A DNA stretch of 64,000 nt, taken from contig JAOSKI010000003.1 of assembly GCA_027493675.1 (NCBI GenBank), positions 62,001 to 126,000 on the forward strand. Reading direction: 5' to 3'. Below, one piece after another: positions 57,671 to 64,000 of this stretch. Every line of letters starts with the position of its first letter. Position 1 is the first letter of the stretch. The notes below the pieces were generated by a model. That model was given only the letters and a program-made list of their open reading frames with translations, searched no databases and was not told the origin of the DNA. This stretch comes from Microthrixaceae bacterium. Its GTDB lineage: Bacteria > Actinomycetota > Acidimicrobiia > Acidimicrobiales > Microtrichaceae. Both the position numbers and the translations under genes were made by a program.

Positions 57671-59545
57671 TTGGTCGACGGCGAACCGCTGGTGCTCCGA
57701 GGAGCACAACGGCGGCGGATCGTCAGCCTCCTGTTGGCGCGCTCACCCGAACCTGTTCCTATTTGGGACCTCGCGGACATCGTGGATCCCGAAGCGACGA
57801 GCCCCAATCCCTCCAACGTCGTGCAGGCGCACATACGCCGCCTCCGCAGGGACCTCGAACCAGGAGCCGCCGGACGTGATTCGCGCTGGCTGCACACCCT
57901 CGAAGGTGGCTACGCGCTGGTGCCCGATTCACTCGACCTGTGGGAGTTCCGCTCCGCGGTGTCGCGCGCCGCCGACATGGAGGACCACAATGCAGCCGAT
58001 GCCGCAACCTCGCTGAGGAATGCGCTCGCCCTCTGGGTCGAGCCCTTCGGAAACCTCGGTGACGACGAGGGGCTGTCGGGGGTCACCCACGAACTGCACG
58101 CGCTCCGCCGCACGGCAGAGGACCAATGGTGCAAGCTGGCGGCCCGCCTGGGTGCGAACGACTTGGATGCAGATCAGATCCTCGCGTATGCCATGGCCGA
58201 ACCGCTACGCGAAGCACGCTGGGAGACCGCCATGGCCGCCCTGGTCGGACTCGGGCGCCAAGCGGATGCCCTCAGGGCATACGAGACAGCACGCCGGCAC
58301 CTCCGCGACACCCTTGGGGTGGACCCCGGCGTCGGACTCAAGCGAATGCACGAGAAGGTGCTGGCGCAGGACCCGAGCCTGAGCTCACCCGACAGGGTCG
58401 TGCAGGGATGCACCCCACACGGCACCTCCCTCCAGGCATCCGCGTACACCGAAGAGACCGCGAAGTTGACGGCCCTCGTCGAACACCACCGTCTCGTGAC
58501 CGTCTCAGGCCTCCCGTCGGTGGGCAAGTCGAGCCTTGTCAAGCGATGGCTGAACGAGGACCATCCCTACCACGATGCACTCTGGGTCGTGGTACCTGAG
58601 CAGGGTCACGAGCGCAGCGTCACCGACGCTCTCGGCGAGGCCCTCGACAGGGACCTCGCACCCCGGCTGCGGGCAGACCACCACGCACTCCTCAGCCACT
58701 TGCCTCGTGGCGAGGTCCTGGTCGTGTTCGACGGCGCCGAGCAGCGGATCGACGAAGTGGCGGACCTGGTCGATGCACTGCTGAGGAGTCACAACGACGC
58801 CCGCTTCGTTGCCACATCCACGATTCCGCTCGGCCTTCCGGGAGAACAGGTGCTTCACCTGGACGCGCACCACGGCGTCCCTGCGGTGGCTGAGGGATCG
58901 GACGGCACACCGAGGCCAGGACCCACCGTGTTGACCTCCGCAAGTCCAATCGATCGCCCGACGGACACTGCATGTGTCGATCTCCGCGTCCGGGCGATCG
59001 AAAGGGTCATCGAGCACCTCTCCCCGAGTGCGCGGCAGTTGCTCGCCGTGGCGTGCGTGAGCCCGGACGGCGTCAGCCGGCAATCGAGCGAATGGGTGTG
59101 CAACGCCGGCGAAGACCACAGAGAGGACGACCCCTACGAGCACTCGCGTTGCATCGGAGAGCTGGTGAGGGCGGGCCTCCTACTCACCGCTCCGGCCTTC
59201 AGCGGTTCGCGCTACCGCCCTCCCGATCCGGTGACCCAGGTGGTGCTCGCCGGCCTGGAAGCCCGCTCAGTGCGCTCCGCACGGGCCGGCAATGCGAGGT
59301 GGATAGCCCACCTGGCGGGTTCAGGTTCGCCGGCTGAACGGCGGGATGACCCCGGATGCCGAGATCTCCTGCTCGACGAATGGCGCAACGTCGTCGAAGC
59401 CCATCGCTTCCTGCAACAGGACTCGCCCACGGACCTCGCTGCATTCGTGATGGCACTGGCCCGGCGCCTGGACCGCACACCTCGCGCCCATCAGGTGAGG
59501 AAATGGATCGCGGACCTGCCCGAGGGCGATCGCGTGACCGCGTGA
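57671..59545 (+). CDS. SARP/BTAD-family transcriptional regulator with NTPase-like region (AfsR-like; true start may be upstream)
   Basis: LVDGEPLVLRGAQRRRIVSLLLARSPEPVPIWDLADIV...VVQAHIRRLRRDLEPG...RWLHTLEGGYALV; BTAD AMAALVGLGRQADALRAYETARRHLRDTLGVDPGVGLKRMHEKVL; VSGLPSVGKSSLVKRW. Confidence 0.88.
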   Translation: MVDGEPLVLRGAQRRRIVSLLLARSPEPVPIWDLADIVDPEATSPNPSNVVQAHIRRLRRDLEPGAAGRDSRWLHTLEGGYALVPDSLDLWEFRSAVSRAADMEDHNAADAATSLRNALALWVEPFGNLGDDEGLSGVTHELHALRRTAEDQWCKLAARLGANDLDADQILAYAMAEPLREARWETAMAALVGLGRQADALRAYETARRHLRDTLGVDPGVGLKRMHEKVLAQDPSLSSPDRVVQGCTPHGTSLQASAYTEETAKLTALVEHHRLVTVSGLPSVGKSSLVKRWLNEDHPYHDALWVVVPEQGHERSVTDALGEALDRDLAPRLRADHHALLSHLPRGEVLVVFDGAEQRIDEVADLVDALLRSHNDARFVATSTIPLGLPGEQVLHLDAHHGVPAVAEGSDGTPRPGPTVLTSASPIDRPTDTACVDLRVRAIERVIEHLSPSARQLLAVACVSPDGVSRQSSEWVCNAGEDHREDDPYEHSRCIGELVRAGLLLTAPAFSGSRYRPPDPVTQVVLAGLEARSVRSARAGNARWIAHLAGSGSPAERRDDPGCRDLLLDEWRNVVEAHRFLQQDSPTDLAAFVMALARRLDRTPRAHQVRKWIADLPEGDRVTA

Positions 59546-59562
59546 CCGCGGACCGCCTTGGC

Positions 59563-59611
59563 GTTCTGTGTCGCGTGCGTGGCGCTGAGCGCCACGCACG
59601 CGACACAGAAC
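59563..59611. repeat. Dispersed palindrome family C, copy 2 (49 nt, perfect 24-nt arms)
   Basis: GTTCTGTGTCGCGTGCGTGGCGCT-G-AGCGCCACGCACGCGACACAGAAC. Confidence 0.95.
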
Positions 59612-59663
59612 GGAGGTGGGGGTGGGGGCGGTGCCGGGGAGCTCCATGAGGCAGGATCGCGGG

Positions 59664-60720
59664 ATGGAGATCGAATACGACCGACCGATCCAGTTCCGGG
59701 TAGCGAGTCGGCTGCTGGCCATGCCGGACCCGCTAATCGGATGCCTGGCGGGAGCCCCGATCGAGGTCGACGGACGCACGCTCAACAGGTCCGTGCAAAT
59801 CCTGCTGCGGATCTCCGGAGTTGCTGGACCGCAACGGCCTGGCCCAGGGATCGGTGCAGCAGCGACGCGACGAGCTGTCGCGGGCGGCTTCCCATGGGAA
59901 TGCCCCGTGCCCGGAGGATGCACGTGGTCGACCGCACCATCCCCGGCCCGGAATGCGACCTCGGGATCCGTGTCTACCGACCGTTCAAGCTGGGTGACAC
60001 CCCACCGGCGATCGTGTACTACCACGGTGGCGGCTGGGTCGTCGGAGACCTCGACACGCACGACGGCTCGTGCCGGGCCCTTGCGGCATCCTCGGGTTGC
60101 GTGGTCGTCTCGGTCGACTACCGCCTCGCACCCGAGAACCCGTATCCCGCGGCACCCGATGACTGCATGGCGGCGTTCTGCTGGGTGCTCGACAACGCGG
60201 CGGACCTCGCCATCGACCCACGGGCGGTCGCGGTCGCCGGCGACAGCGCAGGCGGCAACCTCGCCGCCGTGGTCGCCCGCCGAGCACGCGATTCCGGGGG
60301 ATCCCGCCTGCGGCGCAGGGGCTCATCTACCCCGGCACCGACTTCCGGATGCAGACCCGCTCGATCGAGCTGTTCGCAGAGGGCTTCTTCCTGACCCGCG
60401 AGTCCATGCTCTGGTTCCGCGACCACTACCTGCCAGCGGGCACGCCGCTGGAGGATCCCGATGCGTCTCCGCTGCTGGCGGAGGACCTCTCGGGTGTTGC
60501 TCCGGCGTGGGTGTGGACCGCCGGGTTCGATCCCCTGCGTGACGAGGGTCAGGCATACGCGCAGCGTCTGGACGAGGCAGGCGTGGTGGCACACCATCGG
60601 TGCTACGACGACCAGGTGCACGGCTTCTTCGGGATGGGAGCCCTTCCGGGTGGGCTCGACATCATCGAGGAGATGGGCACGCATCTGGGCGCCTTGATCC
60701 GCGCCAGTGCACCAGGCTGA
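59664..60720 (+). CDS. Alpha/beta hydrolase, HSL-type esterase/lipase (frameshifted)
   Basis: PPAIVYYHGGGWVVGDLDTHDGSCRALAASSGCVVVSVDYRLAPENPYPAAPDDCMAAFCWVLDNAADLAIDPRAVAVAGDSAGGNLAAVVA (HGGG, GDSAGG). Confidence 0.9.
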
Positions 60721-60796
60721 GTGCGCCCACTTGGGCCTTTCACGTTCTCAGGTCCGAGACCTCCAGAAGCCACCCTGACGTGCCGATCCGAGTGGG

Positions 60797-61300
60797 ATGC
60801 AGCGACGCACGCCCCTGTGGTTGAGCCACCACTTCCCCCACGAGTACGACCGCTGCATCCGTGTGGGCGACCGCCACCTGTGTCGACGCTGCGCGGTGTT
60901 CTACCCGGTGACCTTCGCCGTGATGTTCGCCACGCTCGCCGGCATGCGCTGGCCGACTGCCGCGGACCCGTGGTTGCTGTGGCTGCTGCCGGTGCCCGTG
61001 GTCACCGAATGGGCACTCGAGCAACTCGGCCTGATCGGCTACTCCGCCCGCCGCAACACCACGCTCACGCTGTTGTGCGCGCCCGCGGTGGGAGTGGGCC
61101 TCGCGCGTTACATGACCTCATCGGGCGACACCCTGTTCTGGTCGGTGGTCGCGTGCTACGCGGCGATCTGCATCATCGCGGTGATGCTCGGGTGGAGGGT
61201 CAGGCGCCGGTCGCCCCCATCAGCAACAGCTCCCCCAACGTCGACGGTGGCTCGAAATCAGACGCCCCGATGCCGAACGGAGGCAGGGTCAACTCGATGA
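60797..61300 (+). CDS. Small membrane protein, DUF2085-like; 3' end overlaps the convergent gene
   Basis: LSHHFPHEYDRCIRVGDRHLCRRCAVFYPVTFAVMFATLAGMRW... Cys-rich N-terminus plus TM helices. Confidence 0.6.
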   Translation: MQRRTPLWLSHHFPHEYDRCIRVGDRHLCRRCAVFYPVTFAVMFATLAGMRWPTAADPWLLWLLPVPVVTEWALEQLGLIGYSARRNTTLTLLCAPAVGVGLARYMTSSGDTLFWSVVACYAAICIIAVMLGWRVRRRSPPSATAPPTSTVARNQTPRCRTEAGSTR

Positions 61301-62633
61301 GGTTGTCGATGTCGACACGGTGATCGGGGGCACGAACCGCCACGGACCCGGGTCGTGGACCTGCACGTCGGTCACCGCCTTCATCAACAATCGGTTGAAG
61401 TTCCAGGAGAAGTTCGGCCTGATCCCTGGCGACTCACCGAGTGGGTCACCGAAGACCTCCGGTGGGAACCCCATGCGCACGACGACCATGTCGAGGCTGG
61501 GGATCACGATCACGTGCTGGTCGAACAAGCCCGAGAACGCGAAGGCATCGCGGGGTAGGCCCGGCCAGTTCGGCTCGTCCTTGCGCTCGTAGTGGGGAAA
61601 CCCCGAGTCGATGTTCCAGTCACCGGAGTTCGTGCGCCACAGGAAGCCGTAGCCGGGGTTGGCCTCGGTGCCCTCACGACCCTGGAGGATGTAGTCGGCG
61701 TCGAGCAGGCGGCGGCCACCCCACATTCCTTCGTCCAGGAGCAGATGACCCAGCGCGTCCCACGCCACGGGCGCCATGTCCAAGAACGCGAACCCTTGGA
61801 TCCGGCCCGACCCGTCACGGCCCCAATGCCACTGGATCCGGGGATCCCCAGTGGTTCGAACAGCTCACGCCGGGCGAAGTCCCCGAAGTCCTCCCCCGTC
61901 GCCGCCTCCACGACCGCGACCAGCACCGTGACCGCTGTCTGCGCGTACAGGAAGGTGCTGCCGGGTTCGGCCTGGAACGGACGTGCCAGTTCGTCGGCCG
62001 CCGAATCGGTCGACCCCGCCGCCCACAGGTCGTTGACCCAGGCCATGCGCAACCCGGTTGTCTGGGTGAGGAACTGCCGGATCGTGAGCTCGCCGTGCGC
62101 CTGGTCCAACTCGATCCCCTCGAAACCGTCGAGGTACTTCGAGATGGGGTCGTCGACCGACAACAGCCCCATGGCGGCAGCGCGCCCCACCACCACCGAG
62201 ACGACCCCCTTGGTCATCGACCACCCCGCGAGGCGCATCTTCTCGGTGACGGGGTCGTTGCCGCTGCGGGCGACCAAGCACCCGTGCCGGTAGATCCGCA
62301 CCGACTGGGCGCCTCGGGCCGTTGCGTACGAGACCGCCCGCCGCAGGCGTTCCCGGTCCATGTCGAGGTCCTCGGCCCCCGCGGCAGCGAACGGATCCGA
62401 GCCTCTGGGTACAGGACACGTGAGGTGCCCCCCGTCGGGCCTGTTGCCGCCTGAGCCGTCCGGCTCCGCGACGGTCACCGACAACAGTGGGGTTGCGCAC
62501 GACGCCGACACTGCGACCGACAGCGACATCACCGTGAGCACCACGACCACCCGACGTATCCTGGGCCCCTCCCTGCGACGAACGAGCGACCAGAACGACG
62601 ATCCCATCACGACATGCCTCCACACACGCGACA
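61200..62633 (-). CDS. Beta-lactamase-family serine hydrolase (frameshifted)
   Basis: HGCLVARSGNDPVTEKMRLAGWSMTKGVVSVVVGRAAAMGLLSVDDPISKYLDGFEGIELDQAHGELTIRQFLTQTTGLRM (SxxK). Confidence 0.88.
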
Positions 62634-62704
62634 TCGCCCCTCGGAGGCCAGACAGTAGCCCGATCCAGACCGCTGGGCAGGCGACCGACGGTAGCGTCAC
62701 CGGT

Positions 62705-63736
62705 GTGGCTCCCGTCGATGAACCTCTCGAGGTCGAAGCCGCAGGCCGCGCGGTACGCATCACCAACCCGCACAAGGAGTTCTTCGCCCGCATCGGGCTT
62801 ACCAAGGCGGGCCTCGCCGAGTACTACCTGGCCGTCGAGGGGCCCCTCATGGAAGCCATGGGTGGCCGGCCGGTGCTGATGGAGCGCTACCCCGACGGTG
62901 TGCCGGGCAAGAGCTTCTTCCAGAAGCGCGTCCCTGCCTCGCGGCCCGACTGGCTGCGCACCACCGTGGTGTCCACCCCCAACGGCACGACCTCGGACGC
63001 GCTGGTCGTCGACGACGTGGCCCATGTGCTGTGGGCGGTCAACCTGGGCTGTCTCGGGTTCCACGTCTGGCCCACACGCGCCTCGGATCCCACCCACGCA
63101 GACGAGTTGCGCTTCGACCTCGACCCGATGCCCCGGGTGACCTTCGACGAGGTGCGGACCGCGGCGTCACTCGTGCGCGAGATGCTGGACGGCCTCGGCA
63201 TACGCAGCTGGGTCAAGACCTCGGGCAGCAGAGGGCTGCACGTCTACGTGCCGCTGCTCCCGCGATGGGGCTCCACCACGGTGCGCTCGGCCGCGGTGGC
63301 CGCGGCACGCGAGCTCGCCCGCAGGCATCCCGGGTTGCTCACCGACGCCTGGTGGAAGGAGGAACGTGGTCGTCGGGTGTTCGTGGACTTCAACCAGAAC
63401 GCTCCGCACAAGACGGTGTTCGGTGCCTGGTCGGTTCGCCCGCGGGTGGGTGCACAGGTGTCCACCCCCATCCGCTGGGAGGAGTTGGACTCGGTCGATC
63501 CCGAATCGCTGACCGCCCTCACGGTTCCTGCAACGCGTTGGCGAGCAGGGGGACCCGTGGGCGGATCGCTGGGAGGACCGTCAGTCGATCGAAGCGCTGC
63601 TCGCACTGCACGAACGGGACATGGCCGCCGGCCTCATGGACGCCCCATGGCCACCCCAGTATCCCAAGATGCCGAACGAACCCCCAGGGTGGCCCCGAGC
63701 CGCGCCCGCGGAACCACACCCCCCACAGCGAACTGA
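62705..63736 (+). CDS. ligD: LigD polymerase-domain protein (NHEJ-type primase/polymerase; frameshift near 63535)
   Basis: VRITNPHKEFFARIGLTKAGLAEYYLAVEGPLMEAMGGRPVLMERYPDGVPGKSFFQKRVP...LRFDLDPMPRVTFDEVRTAASLVREMLDGLGIRSWVKTSGSRGLHVYVPL...VFVDFNQNAPHKTVFGAWSVRPRVGAQVSTPIRWEEL. Confidence 0.92.
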   Translation: MAPVDEPLEVEAAGRAVRITNPHKEFFARIGLTKAGLAEYYLAVEGPLMEAMGGRPVLMERYPDGVPGKSFFQKRVPASRPDWLRTTVVSTPNGTTSDALVVDDVAHVLWAVNLGCLGFHVWPTRASDPTHADELRFDLDPMPRVTFDEVRTAASLVREMLDGLGIRSWVKTSGSRGLHVYVPLLPRWGSTTVRSAAVAAARELARRHPGLLTDAWWKEERGRRVFVDFNQNAPHKTVFGAWSVRPRVGAQVSTPIRWEELDSVDPESLTALTVPATRWRAGGPVGGSLGGPSVDRSAARTARTGHGRRPHGRPMATPVSQDAERTPRVAPSRARGTTPPTAN

Positions 63737-63836
63737 AGGGTGTGGGCCACCGATACGGTGGCTGAGCCCCTTCAGTTCGCCGGAGGGGGGCCTTCAGTTC
63801 GCTGGAGGGTGTGCCTTCAGTTCGCTGGAGGGGGCC
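63726..63836. repeat. Dispersed palindrome family B, copy 3, followed by two extra right-arm copies
   Basis: CAGCGAACTGAAGGGTGTGGGCCACCGATACGGTGGCTGAGCCCCTTCAGTTCGCCGG then ccttcagttcgctggagg twice. Confidence 0.85.
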
Positions 63837-63837
63837 C

Positions 63838-64000
63838 TCAGAACGTCTGCCAGGGCTCACCTAGGGGGACCTGGCCCACTCCGGGAACCGACCAGTCGCA
63901 CACGCCGTCGGCGAAGATCTCCTCGAGGCGGGCCACCTGGGCGTCGGTGAACTCCACCTCGTAGATGTCGGCCGCGATCGCGTCGTCGACGGATTGCAAC
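63838..64000 (-). CDS. C-terminal fragment of a DUF6351-like protein (partial, runs off window end)
   Basis: Minus frame ...AIAADIYEVEFTDAQVARLEEIFADGVCDWSVPGVGQVPLGEPWQTF*. Confidence 0.45.
   Translation of the reverse strand, partial: LQSVDDAIAADIYEVEFTDAQVARLEEIFADGVCDWSVPGVGQVPLGEPWQTF

Noticed and set aside
62705-63736. Complete NHEJ operon (ku plus ligD ligase domain)
   Set aside because: Only the polymerase domain is visible; no Ku or ATP-ligase domain in the window.
1-64000. tRNA, rRNA or integrase-bounded genomic island
   Set aside because: No tRNA or rRNA signature, integrase or transposase was recognised on either strand; a dedicated tRNA scan was not possible here.

Overview
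The window is GC-rich, densely coding DNA that looks actinobacterial. Acidimicrobiia is my guess from gene content; no marker-gene test was possible. The first ~28 kb is an extended mycofactocin (MFT) locus. It holds mftF (partial), a mycofactocin-coupled SDR, an ETF alpha / ETF:quinone-oxidoreductase-like / ferredoxin-like / ETF beta module, mftE, a CDF metal transporter, two FadH/OYE-family oxidoreductases flanking a 2-oxoacid:ferredoxin oxidoreductase (korAB-like), and mftC-mftB-mftA. A divergent NDMA-dependent-type Zn alcohol dehydrogenase and a MoxR/VWA pair follow. The rest carries lipid and acyl-CoA genes (WS/DGAT with a Lys/Ala-rich tail, three AMP ligases, CoA transferase, enoyl-CoA hydratases, acetoacetyl-CoA synthetase), signalling genes (PAS-GGDEF, TetR, SARP/BTAD), an HtrA-like lipoprotein, an ABC-F ATPase, a large cadherin-like repeat surface protein and a LigD polymerase-domain protein. 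Most long conserved genes are interrupted by apparent single-base frameshifts, which suggests indel error in the assembly more than real pseudogenes; merged coordinates are therefore approximate. The main non-coding signals are three families of dispersed intergenic palindromes (one with paired compensatory arm changes), a triplicated 18-bp leader motif in mftA, a GC-rich minisatellite, a 25-bp tandem repeat at the korB 3' end, and an 11-bp-spaced direct repeat between the SARP gene and the surface-protein gene.
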